Source of the DNA: JAWVEV01 sp033856535
GTDB taxonomy: Bacteria > Actinomycetota > Thermoleophilia > Miltoncostaeales > Miltoncostaeaceae
DNA: 12,244 nt
Assembly: GCA_033856535.1 (NCBI GenBank)
Contig: JAWVEV010000070.1
Coordinates: 1 to 12,244, forward strand
Reading direction: 5' to 3'
Shown here: positions 5,531 through 11,611 of the stretch, piece after piece
Layout: each line of letters starts with the position of its first letter
Numbering within the stretch: the stretch's first letter is position 1
Translations under genes and position numbers: made by a program
Notes under the pieces: model-generated
What the model was told of the DNA's origin: nothing
Database searches by the model: none
Seen by the model: only the letters and a program-made list of their open reading frames with translations

Positions 5531-6742
5531 ATGCCGGCGATGCTCGAGGAAGTGAAGCTGGGGTCCTCCCGCGAGCCCCTGAGCTCCGCCGACGTGAACC
5601 TCCTGCGACGTGCCGACGCCGCCGGGCAGCGCCTGTTCCGCGAGCTCGTCGGCAGGCGGATCACCTGGAGCACCGTCGGCGAGGTGAACCGCCTGATCGC
5701 CGCCGACGTCGTCGCCGTCTCGATCCCGGCGCCCGGCTGCGAGCACCCCCGCCCGTGCCGCCAGCTGCGCTGCCAGGACCAGCTCGAGATGAAGGCGGTC
5801 CTCGGCAACCGGGCGGCCCGGCTGCCCGGGTTGGTGCTGGCGCCCGGCGCCGGCGTCGGCGGCCGCGTGCTCCAGACCGGGCGCGCCTTCTCGGTCAGCC
5901 ACTACCACGAGGCGTCGTTCGACGGGGAGCTGATCGAGCTCGCGCGCGAGGAGGGCATCGCCTCGTTGCTCGCCGTGCCGATCTCGTTCGCGGGGGTGGT
6001 GCGCGGGGTGCTGCACGTCGGGCTGCGCCGGCCCGGCGGCTTCGGGCCGGGCGTGGCGGAGGCGCTCTCGCGGGTCGCGACCTACGCGGGTGCCGCCTTC
6101 GCCGCCGCGGCCGACCGCGCCCGCGTGGAGGAGCTCGCGCGACTGCGCGAGCGCCGGCGCCTCGTCCGCGCCCTGCACGACGACCTGGGGCAGCAGCTCT
6201 TCGGCGTGGGCGTCCAGGCCCGGCGGGCGCGGGAGAGCGCGACGACCGGGAACCCGGACCTGATGACCCACCTGCACGAGCTCGAGGGCCAGGTCGCCAG
6301 GGCGAGCGGCGCGCTCCGGGCGACGATGAACGGCCTGGCCCCCCAGCAGGCGCAGGCGAGCAGCCTCGCGTTGGTGCTGGCGGAGGACCTGGCCGCATTC
6401 CAGGGGCGCACCGCGCTGCCCGCCCACCTGCTGGTGCTGGACGAGCCGGCGCCGCTGCCGCCGGCGCCCGTCGACCTGCTCGCACGGGTCGCCCGCGAGG
6501 GCCTTCGCAACGTGGAGCGCCACGCCCAGGCGAGTGAGGTGGTGGTGACGCTGCGCGTCGACGACGGGGCCGCCGAGCTGACGGTTCAGGACGACGGCGT
6601 CGGCTGCCGGGGCGGCCTCCGTCCGGGGCGCCTCGGGCTGCGGAGCCTCCGGGAGGAGGTGGAGAAGCTCGGCGGCGAGCTCCGCCTGACCGCCAACGAT
6701 GACGTCGGCGCGACCCTGCGCGTGTGCCTCCCGAGGGAGTGA
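5531..6742 (+). CDS. GAF-domain sensor histidine kinase (NarL/HisKA_3 type)
   Basis: A 403-residue soluble sensor kinase without membrane segments. Domain order: N-terminal linker and helix (1-45), GAF sensor domain (about 46-195, including VGGRVLQTGRAFSV and LLAVPISFAGVVRGVLHVG), coiled-coil linker (196-212), HisKA_3 dimerisation domain with phosphoacceptor H216 in RALHDDLGQQL, and HATPase_c. The ATPase domain shows an N-box REGLRNVERHA with N327, a G1 box DDGVG (354-358), and GRLGLRSL (366-373). The GAF domain holds three closely spaced cysteines (C70, C76, C81), a potential cofactor or redox site. Starts are possible at 5525, 5531 and 5540. The ATG at 5531 is chosen because AGAGGGGG (5517-5524) lies six bases ahead of it. 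It overlaps the response-regulator gene by GTGA, so the pair is translationally coupled. It diverges from the dehydrogenase operon. Confidence 0.92.
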   Translation: MPAMLEEVKLGSSREPLSSADVNLLRRADAAGQRLFRELVGRRITWSTVGEVNRLIAADVVAVSIPAPGCEHPRPCRQLRCQDQLEMKAVLGNRAARLPGLVLAPGAGVGGRVLQTGRAFSVSHYHEASFDGELIELAREEGIASLLAVPISFAGVVRGVLHVGLRRPGGFGPGVAEALSRVATYAGAAFAAAADRARVEELARLRERRRLVRALHDDLGQQLFGVGVQARRARESATTGNPDLMTHLHELEGQVARASGALRATMNGLAPQQAQASSLALVLAEDLAAFQGRTALPAHLLVLDEPAPLPPAPVDLLARVAREGLRNVERHAQASEVVVTLRVDDGAAELTVQDDGVGCRGGLRPGRLGLRSLREEVEKLGGELRLTANDDVGATLRVCLPRE

Positions 6743-7368
6743 ACCAGGCGCAGCGGACGGTGGTCGTCGTCGACGACCACCCGATCGTCATCAGCGGGAT
6801 GAGGCTGCTGCTCAGCGGCAGCCGGTTCTTCCGGCTGGCAGGCGAGGGCCGCACCGGCGCGGAGGCGATCCTCCGCTGCGAGCAGCTCCGCCCCGACGTC
6901 CTGCTCCTGGACCTGCGCCTGCCGGATCTGCCGGCGGCGACCATCTGCCAGCGGGTCAAGGAGCGCAACCCGGACACGGCGATCGTCATCCTCACCGCCC
7001 ACCCGGAGGAGATGGCGCTTCGCGGCTGCATCAAGGCCGGCGCCTCCGGCTGCCTGTTCAAGGACATCAGCGAGCAGAACCTCCTCGCCGCGCTGATGCA
7101 GGTCGCCCACGGGCGCACCGTCGTCGACCCGCGCGTCGCCGGCGCGATGGTGCGGCGCTCCGACCGGGTCCGCGGCGCGGCGCTGACCGACCGCGAGCAC
7201 GAGGTGCTCGAGATGCTGGCCCGCGGCCTCACCACCCAGGAGATCGCCGATGGCCTCCACGTGTCGGCGAACACCGTGAAGAGCCACACCCGGGCGCTCT
7301 TCACCAAGTTCGAGGCTCACAACCGGGTGCAGGCCCTCGCGATCGCACGGGCTCGCGGGCTGATCTGA
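6739..7368 (+). CDS. NarL/FixJ-family response regulator (REC + LuxR HTH)
   Basis: A 209-residue DNA-binding response regulator, the evident partner of the preceding kinase. The receiver domain (about 7-122) has the acidic pair D12/D13 (VVVVDDHP), phosphoacceptor D58 (LLLDLRLPD), T86 (ILTAHPEE) and K108 (GCLFKDIS), so all key residues are intact. The linker ends in a LuxR/GerE helix-turn-helix (149-205: LTDREHEVLEMLARGLTTQE, then VSANTVKSHTRALFTKF). The GTG at 6739 overlaps the kinase stop as GTGA and is taken as the start. An in-frame GTG at 6724 would add five residues but overlaps the kinase more deeply. The ribosome-binding sequence GAGGGA abuts the start, consistent with coupling. The target is likely the operon and/or the divergent dehydrogenase operon (inference). 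Confidence 0.93.
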   Translation: MNQAQRTVVVVDDHPIVISGMRLLLSGSRFFRLAGEGRTGAEAILRCEQLRPDVLLLDLRLPDLPAATICQRVKERNPDTAIVILTAHPEEMALRGCIKAGASGCLFKDISEQNLLAALMQVAHGRTVVDPRVAGAMVRRSDRVRGAALTDREHEVLEMLARGLTTQEIADGLHVSANTVKSHTRALFTKFEAHNRVQALAIARARGLI

Positions 7369-7413
7369 GCGCGACCGGGGCGCGCTCGCGCGTCGAGCGG
7401 ACCCGGGCCAGAG

Positions 7414-7426
7414 GTTCCCCCGGAAC
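7414..7426. repeat. Small inverted repeat GTTCC-CCC-GGAAC
   Basis: Five-base perfect arms around three C residues, in the 126-bp gap between the response regulator and the SIMPL-like gene, 69 bp before the ATG at 7495. GGAAC also resembles an extracytoplasmic-function sigma -35 core, but no -10 at the expected 16-17 bp spacing is visible. It may be an operator or chance. Confidence 0.25.
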
Positions 7427-7494
7427 ATCATCGGGAAGCGATCGGCCCTCTCGAACGTCTTCACCCCAATGGACCTCAACGAGGGGGACGTCGC

Positions 7495-7995
7495 ATGCGG
7501 CTGAAGGCGATCGGGGTGGTTGCGGTGAGCGCGCTGCTGGTCGGCGGCGCGGGAGCGGCGGTCGCGCAGGAGGCGGGCACGGTGTCGGCGGTCGGGACGA
7601 GCCAGGTGGGCGTGAGCCCGAAGGACAAGAAGAGCGAGGACTCGATCCGGCAGGCGGTTGAGGCCGCCCGGCCGCAGGCGGTGCGGCTGGCGATCCGGAA
7701 TGCCCGCTCGGAAGCGCGCCTGATGGCCGAGGAGGCCGGCCTGGTGCTCGGGCCGATTGTCGGCATCTCGAACTCCCAGTCGTCCCCGTACGGGTACGGG
7801 CCGTACTACTTCGGCTCGGGCCGCTTCGGGAACAACAAGTACTGCGGGATCGTCACGCGCGTGGTGCGCAGGCTGAACCCGGCGACCGGCAAGCGGGTCG
7901 TGGTGCGCCGGGTCCGCGAGCGGAAGTGCTTCCCGCCGCGGTACGTGCCGGCGACGGTCGAGGTGACCTTCTCGGCGACGCCGCCGGCGCTCTGA
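7495..7995 (+). CDS. Secreted SIMPL-like (DUF541) domain protein, shortened
   Basis: A 166-residue exported protein. A signal peptide covers residues 1-24 (MRLKAIG, a hydrophobic core, cleavage likely after AVA). The mature start TVSAVGTSQVGVSP resembles the first strand of SIMPL/DUF541 domains. Residues 61-92 (AVRLAIRNARSEARLMAEEAGLVLGPIVGIS) match the family's conserved helix (compare ARxxAExLAxAAGxxLGxVxxIS). The end PATVEVTFSAT matches its last strand. The roughly 100 residues usually found between these parts are missing. Instead there is a Tyr/Gly-rich insertion (98-113, PYGYGPYYFGSGRFGN) and a basic segment between C117 and C145, which could form a disulfide. The ATG follows GAGGGGG (7481-7487). 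It pairs with the propeller-like gene 8 bp downstream. Function unknown; the periplasm or cell surface is the likely location. Confidence 0.7.
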   Translation: MRLKAIGVVAVSALLVGGAGAAVAQEAGTVSAVGTSQVGVSPKDKKSEDSIRQAVEAARPQAVRLAIRNARSEARLMAEEAGLVLGPIVGISNSQSSPYGYGPYYFGSGRFGNNKYCGIVTRVVRRLNPATGKRVVVRRVRERKCFPPRYVPATVEVTFSATPPAL

Positions 7996-8003
7996 GCGCA
8001 CCG

Positions 8004-9044
8004 ATGGAGAGCGGGCCGCGCCAGGCCGCCGCCGGCTGGGCGATCGCGGTCGCGATCGCGGCGGCGCCGGCGTGCGGCTTGGCGCTGGTCACGAGCCTGG
8101 CCGGGGCGGACGACGCCGCCCCGGCCACGGGCCAGGTCGTGGTCCGGACGCTGGACGGGGATCGGCTCACGCTGGTCGACCTCGCCGACGGCGAGATGCG
8201 GGAGGTCGCGATGCCGCAGCTCGCCCCGGGCGACCCCCCGTTCGACCTCGCGACCCGCGATGGGGCGGAGGTGTTCTACGGTCGGCATCGCAATGGGCCC
8301 GCCGTCTACGCGTTGCTCGGGGGGTCCGTCCGGCCTCGGCTGACCGCCGACGCCTGGTACTTCGTGCCGGCGTCGGACGGGGCGGCGATCTGGGTGATGG
8401 ACCTCGATCCGCACGGCCCCGACACGGTGCGGGCCCTGTCCCGTGTGCGCAGGGTCGACGCGGCGACGGGCCGCGTCCGCTTCACGAGCGGCCGGCCTCC
8501 GGCTGGGATGGTTGCCGGTGCCGCGGGCGGGGCGCTGATCATCTCCGGTCGCGCCGGGCTGGTGTCATGGGACCCGCGGACGCCCGCCGGCAGAGCCCGG
8601 CCGCTTGGCGCCCGGGTGCTCGTCGCGTCCGCGGCGAGCCGCGTGGCCCTCTGCCGCCGGACCTGCGCCGTGATCCGGGTGCGGGACCTGCGGACCGGGC
8701 GGGAGCGGGTCGTGCGTCCGCCGGCCGGCGCCCGGTTCGCGGTGGAGGGCGCCCGGTTCTCGGACGACGGACGCCGGCTCGCGGTGGCCCTGGAGCACAG
8801 GGCGAAGGGGCGCGGATCCGTCGGGCTCGTGGACGCGGACACGGGGGACTCGGTTGAGCACGCCTCCGGGTGGGTGAGCCGCGAACGGTCGAGCTTCGCC
8901 TGGACCCGCGACGGCTCGACCCTGGTCTTCGCGGACGACCGCGGCGGCATCTCCGCGCTCGACGTCGCCACCGGCGCGGTGGAGAGGGTGTCCGGTCGGC
9001 TGCCGGCGCCGGTCACGTCGCTTGCGATCCGTCCTGGGGCGTGA
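8004..9044 (+). CDS. Membrane-anchored beta-propeller-like (WD40/TolB-like) protein
   Basis: A 346-residue protein with an N-terminal hydrophobic segment (11-32, signal anchor or uncleaved signal). It is followed by repeated beta-rich units typical of propeller proteins: VVVRTLDGDRLTLVDLADGE (46-65), RVRRVDAATGRVRFTSG, VIRVRDLRTGRERVV, GARFSDDGRRLAVALE, GSVGLVDADTGDSV, FAWTRDGSTLVFADDRGGIS and SALDVATGAVERVSG. The alternating 'SDDGRRLAVA' and 'DxxTG' turns are WD40/TolB-like. The blade count cannot be fixed by eye. One cysteine pair (CRRTC) lies in mid-protein. No enzyme motif is seen. It starts 8 bp after the SIMPL-like gene's stop, so it is co-transcribed with it. It probably acts outside the membrane in binding or scaffolding (inference). 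A hairpin at 9060-9075 follows its stop. Confidence 0.72.
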   Translation: MESGPRQAAAGWAIAVAIAAAPACGLALVTSLAGADDAAPATGQVVVRTLDGDRLTLVDLADGEMREVAMPQLAPGDPPFDLATRDGAEVFYGRHRNGPAVYALLGGSVRPRLTADAWYFVPASDGAAIWVMDLDPHGPDTVRALSRVRRVDAATGRVRFTSGRPPAGMVAGAAGGALIISGRAGLVSWDPRTPAGRARPLGARVLVASAASRVALCRRTCAVIRVRDLRTGRERVVRPPAGARFAVEGARFSDDGRRLAVALEHRAKGRGSVGLVDADTGDSVEHASGWVSRERSSFAWTRDGSTLVFADDRGGISALDVATGAVERVSGRLPAPVTSLAIRPGA

Positions 9045-9059
9045 GGCAGCCCGACGGGC

Positions 9060-9075
9060 GGGGCCTCGACGCCCC
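9060..9075 (+). terminator. Short GC hairpin after the propeller-like gene
   Basis: GGGGC (60-64 of the 9000s) pairs with GCCCC (9071-9075) around a six-base loop, 15 bp after the stop at 9044. There is no T-run. It is a weak terminator candidate, and its right side also borders the end of the antitoxin relic on the other strand. Confidence 0.3.
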
Positions 9076-9079
9076 ACCA

Positions 9080-9310
9080 TCAGCGGCTCGGAGCGCTCCA
9101 ATCGATCGGGTCCATGAGCGCCTCGGACGGCACCAGTTAAGTGACGCTCCCGAGCAGATCGGTGCTGCGGGCGCCAGGGATGACCTTCACCAGCGGCACG
9201 CCGCGGGTGACGGTAAGCGCCCGGCCGCAGGATGCGACCTCGGCGATGAGACGCCGTCAGGGCGCCTTGAGCTCGGTGATGCCGACCGATCTCTCACGCG
9301 ACGACCCCAT
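9080..9310 (-). pseudogene. Phd/YefM-type antitoxin relic with two in-frame stops
   Basis: Reading the minus strand from the ATG at 9310 in one frame gives MGSSRERSVGITELKAP, a stop (9259-9257), RRLIAEVASCGRALTVTRGV and PLVKVIPGARSTDLLGSVT, a second stop (9139-9137), then LVPSEALMDPIDWSAPSR and a stop at 9080. Ignoring the two internal stops, this is a 76-residue frame. It follows the Phd/YefM antitoxin layout: VGIxELKAxLSxYLxxV, then G-x-x-x-x-VTRxGxPVAxxVP, then the usual GS-x-x-x-x-P-x-DW tail. No frame change is needed. Phd antitoxins bind DNA through the N-terminal half and a toxin through the C-terminal tail. No VapC/PIN or other toxin lies downstream, where the oppositely oriented propeller gene ends. 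Stop codons from assembly errors are possible but would need two independent events. Confidence 0.65.
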
Positions 9311-9357
9311 CGCCCGCGTCGTTGCCAAGAGGTTCGGGTCGCAACCCGGGGCGGCCC

Positions 9358-10095
9358 CTACCCGGCCCGGCGCGCCGCCCGCTCGGCGGGGCGGTTGGTC
9401 TCCGGCGCCGGCGACTCGGCCAGCCCGCACCGGCGGCCCGGGGTCGGCTCCGCGGCCGGCCCCGCCCTCAGAGTCGCCGCGGTCATCGACGCCATCCGCG
9501 CACAGCAGGTTCGCGCGAAGCGCAGCTGCTCCCGCCGGGCGAAGATCCGGAACCCCCACCGGACGATCGGGTTCCGGATGCGGCCCCGCTGCGACACCAC
9601 GTGGATGCGGAACTCCACCTCGCCGGTGTCGCGCCATTTGCGCAGCTCGTAGTCCATCCTGCCGCGCTCCAGGTGACCCTCCAGCGTGCCGTAGCCCCAC
9701 TTGTAGACGCGCGCCGCCCGCCCGTCGATCTCGCGCTCCTCGTCGACGACCGCCATCGCGCGCACGCCCACCTGGAAGCGCATGCCGTAGAAGCGGATGC
9801 TGAGCAGCATCTCGCGCCCCTCGAGCGGCGCGTCGGGGTCGTAGAAGCCGCGCACCAGCCGCGGGTCGGCGAACTCGTAGTCGGTCATCAGCCGGTGCGC
9901 GATCGCGAAGGACCCCTCGGGAACCGGCGGCCCGGGTTCCTCGGAGGGCAGCGCGACCCGGTGGTCGTCGACGTTCCAGCCGCCGCCGCGGGCCCTGGCC
10001 TCCAGGCCGTCGGGGTCGAAGTTGAACGGCCGGCCGCGGATCGCCGCCAGCGCCCGCCGGGGGTCGTGGCGCTTGAACGGGCGGTCGATGTCCAC
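9358..10095 (-). CDS. DUF1990-like protein C
   Basis: A 245-residue cytosolic protein of unknown function related to the DUF1990 (UPF0548) family. The hallmark is WGYGTLEGHLERGRMDYEL, matching the family's (Y/F)GTLxGHxxxGExxF. It is followed by TGEVEFRIHVVSQRGRIRN and a basic helix ending FARREQLRFARTCCARM, where the family domain normally stops. The N-terminal half includes FNFDPDGLEARARGGGWNVD and PPVPEGSFAIAHRLMTDYEF. The last 45 or so residues are Pro/Ala/Arg-rich and look like unconserved tail. The chosen GTG at 10095 gives VDIDRPFKR at the N-terminus, 10 bp after the upstream paralog's stop. An in-frame TTG at 10128 would add 11 residues and overlap that gene by 23 bp, and neither start has a well-spaced ribosome site. 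It is second gene of a two-gene minus operon. Confidence 0.75.
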   Translation of the reverse strand: MDIDRPFKRHDPRRALAAIRGRPFNFDPDGLEARARGGGWNVDDHRVALPSEEPGPPVPEGSFAIAHRLMTDYEFADPRLVRGFYDPDAPLEGREMLLSIRFYGMRFQVGVRAMAVVDEEREIDGRAARVYKWGYGTLEGHLERGRMDYELRKWRDTGEVEFRIHVVSQRGRIRNPIVRWGFRIFARREQLRFARTCCARMASMTAATLRAGPAAEPTPGRRCGLAESPAPETNRPAERAARRAG

Positions 10096-10105
10096 GACGA
10101 GGGAG

Positions 10106-10867
10106 CTACCCGGGCCGGGTGCGCGCAACCTTCTCGCGCCGCGCCGGCCCGAGGCGGCGCCGCGAGAACGGGTGGTCGTCGCTGCGCAGCGCGTGCACCT
10201 CGACCGGCGGCTCGATCCGCCCGCCGGAGATCTGCGCCACCCGAAGGAGGAACTGCACCCACATGTGCTGCTGGATCTCGCGGTTGACCGGGATGTGGTC
10301 GTACAGCAGCGCGAAGAGCGGGTCGCCGCTGCGCGCCCACGACGCGATCTCGAAGATCAGGCGCCCGTCCTCGTCGGAGGCCCGGAAGACGATCTCGCCG
10401 GCCTCCATGTGGCCGCGTAGGGTGGCCAGCCGGAACGACCGCTCGTCCACCTCGATCACGCGCACCGGCCCGTTCCAGGGGCCCGGCAGGCGCACCCGGA
10501 ACTCGTCGCCGGGGCGCAGGTCGCCCGGCTCGCCGCCGGTCCGCTCGAAGCGGGCGAACTCGACCGGGCAGGCGACGTCGGGGTCGTTGGCGATCACCCC
10601 CATCAGCTCCTCGGGCGTGAGGATCGGGTCCGCGACCCGGGCGCGGTAGCGCCGGAGGTAGGCCGCCCCCCGGCCGTCGCCCGGTCCCTGGACGTCGCGC
10701 CCCGCTCGAGCCTCGAGCGGGAATCCCGGGATCGGCCATGGGTGCCGCTCCAGGCGCCGGTCCACCTCCACCTCGCGCGCGGCGTAGCGCCAGACCGCGA
10801 ACGGGACGCCGACGGCCCAGCCCGCGGTGCGCTCCAGCCACGCCAGCCGGCTCGTGATCGCACCCAT
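10106..10867 (-). CDS. DUF1990-like protein A
   Basis: A 253-residue protein. The N-terminal amphipathic or weakly hydrophobic segment (GWAVGVPFAVWRYAA, 16-30) may touch the membrane. The core begins at RRYRARV (72-78). Conserved blocks are GPWNGPVRV (129-137), then FRLATLRGHMEAGEIVFRAS (145-164), the DUF1990-type xTLxGHxxxGE motif, and IFEIASWARSGDPLFALLYD (171-190). The C-terminus is basic (PARREKVARTRPG). It is clearly paralogous to the divergently transcribed neighbour: the GPWNGPVRV block is identical and many positions agree, from RYRARV through AQxxGGR. The ATG at 10867 lies only 24 bp from that neighbour's ATG, so the mRNA may be leaderless or its promoter lies inside the other gene. 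No enzymatic motif is evident; the family role is unknown. Confidence 0.78.
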   Translation of the reverse strand: MGAITSRLAWLERTAGWAVGVPFAVWRYAAREVEVDRRLERHPWPIPGFPLEARAGRDVQGPGDGRGAAYLRRYRARVADPILTPEELMGVIANDPDVACPVEFARFERTGGEPGDLRPGDEFRVRLPGPWNGPVRVIEVDERSFRLATLRGHMEAGEIVFRASDEDGRLIFEIASWARSGDPLFALLYDHIPVNREIQQHMWVQFLLRVAQISGGRIEPPVEVHALRSDDHPFSRRRLGPARREKVARTRPG

Positions 10868-10875
10868 GGCGCCTG

Positions 10876-10883
10876 GGGTACCC
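10876..10883. promoter_or_regulatory. Palindrome GGGTACCC centred between two divergent start codons
   Basis: The perfect palindrome GGGTACCC is flanked by exactly 8 bp on each side before the ATG of protein A (10867, minus) and of protein B (10892, plus). Its centre, 10879.5, is the exact midpoint of the two starts. It also lies in a CTGGG-GTA-CCCAG inverted repeat (10873-10885). GGGTAC is the -10 consensus of actinobacterial SigB/SigF-type promoters and is present on both strands here. A bidirectional promoter giving leaderless mRNAs, or a shared operator, is inferred. No clear -35 was seen on the plus side. Confidence 0.45.
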
Positions 10884-10891
10884 AGACGGTC

Positions 10892-11611
10892 ATGTCCGGG
10901 ACCCACCCCCTCCGCCGAATGGCGCGCGCCGTGGACCGCCAGGTCGGCTGGGCCGTCGGAATGCCGCTGGCGACGCTGCGGTTCCTGCTCCGGCGCACCC
11001 CGTGCGAGGACCGGGAGATCCGGCACGTTCCGGACGAGCCCGACAGCGCGCCCACGGTGCGCCGGCGCTACCGCGCCCGGGTCGATCGCCCGCGGCTCTC
11101 CGCCGGCCAATTGGCCGCGATCGTCGTGGCCGATCCGAACGTCGTGCTGCCGGTCGAGGTGATGCGCTTCGTGCACCGGGACGGCGCGCCCGAGCCGCTC
11201 CGCGCCGGCCAGGAGCGAATGATCCACATGGCCGGCCCCTGGAACGGCCCGGTGCGCGTGCTCGAGGCGGGGGAGGAGGGCTTCCGCTTCGCCGGCCTGC
11301 GCGGCGGCGCGCAGCGCGGCGAGATCGCCTACCGGGTCTCGGCCGACGGCGAGGCCATCGACCTCGAGGTCCGCATCACCCAGCGCAGCGCGAGCCGGCT
11401 CTACGACCTCGTGTACCACCGCCTGGGCGTCGCCAGGCGGATCGAGCGCCACACCTGGACCCACGTGCTGGAGCGCTCCGCCCAGCTCGCCGGAGGGCGC
11501 CCGCCCGAGCGCGTACTGGTCGAGACGCTCGTCAACGACCGGCCGCCGCGGCCACCCGGGCGCCGAGCCGGCGCGCGGCGTCGAGCGGCACGCCCCTCGC
11601 GTCGTAGGTGA
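10892..11611 (+). CDS. DUF1990-like protein B
   Basis: A 239-residue paralog of protein A, transcribed the other way. It shares the N-terminal segment GWAVGMPLATLRFLLRR (19-35), RRYRARV (58-64), GPWNGPVRV (115-123), FRFAGLRGGAQRGEIAYRVS (131-150), and a C-terminal region including ERHTWTHVLERSAQLAGGR. The DUF1990-type motif has degenerated: TLxGHxxxGE reads GLRGGAQRGE, losing the His. Residues from about 214 on (NDRPPRPPGRRAGARRR and onward) overlap the opposite-strand hydrolase gene. They are Arg/Pro/Ala-rich, as expected of readthrough into antisense sequence. The ATG at 10892 is chosen because the match to protein A begins a few codons later. No Shine-Dalgarno is visible in the 24-bp inter-start gap. 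Function unknown; co-regulation with protein A is likely. Confidence 0.75.
   Translation: MSGTHPLRRMARAVDRQVGWAVGMPLATLRFLLRRTPCEDREIRHVPDEPDSAPTVRRRYRARVDRPRLSAGQLAAIVVADPNVVLPVEVMRFVHRDGAPEPLRAGQERMIHMAGPWNGPVRVLEAGEEGFRFAGLRGGAQRGEIAYRVSADGEAIDLEVRITQRSASRLYDLVYHRLGVARRIERHTWTHVLERSAQLAGGRPPERVLVETLVNDRPPRPPGRRAGARRRAARPSRRR

Noticed and set aside
4021..6537. Very long plus-strand open frame (838 codons) across the dehydrogenase and kinase
   Set aside because: It runs antisense to the dehydrogenase and out of frame with the kinase, and has low-complexity composition with no domain.
7422..7459. GGAAC...CGTC as an ECF sigma promoter for the SIMPL-like gene
   Set aside because: The two cores are 29 bp apart, against the 16-17 bp needed.
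9045..9136. Search for a PIN/VapC or other toxin downstream of the antitoxin relic
   Set aside because: Beyond the relic's tail the minus strand is antisense to the propeller gene, with no toxin-like motif in any frame.
8870..9803. Plus-strand frames running from the propeller gene end through the antitoxin relic
   Set aside because: Composition is non-protein-like and they run antisense to the DUF1990-like gene C. The minus-strand Phd-type match explains the region better.
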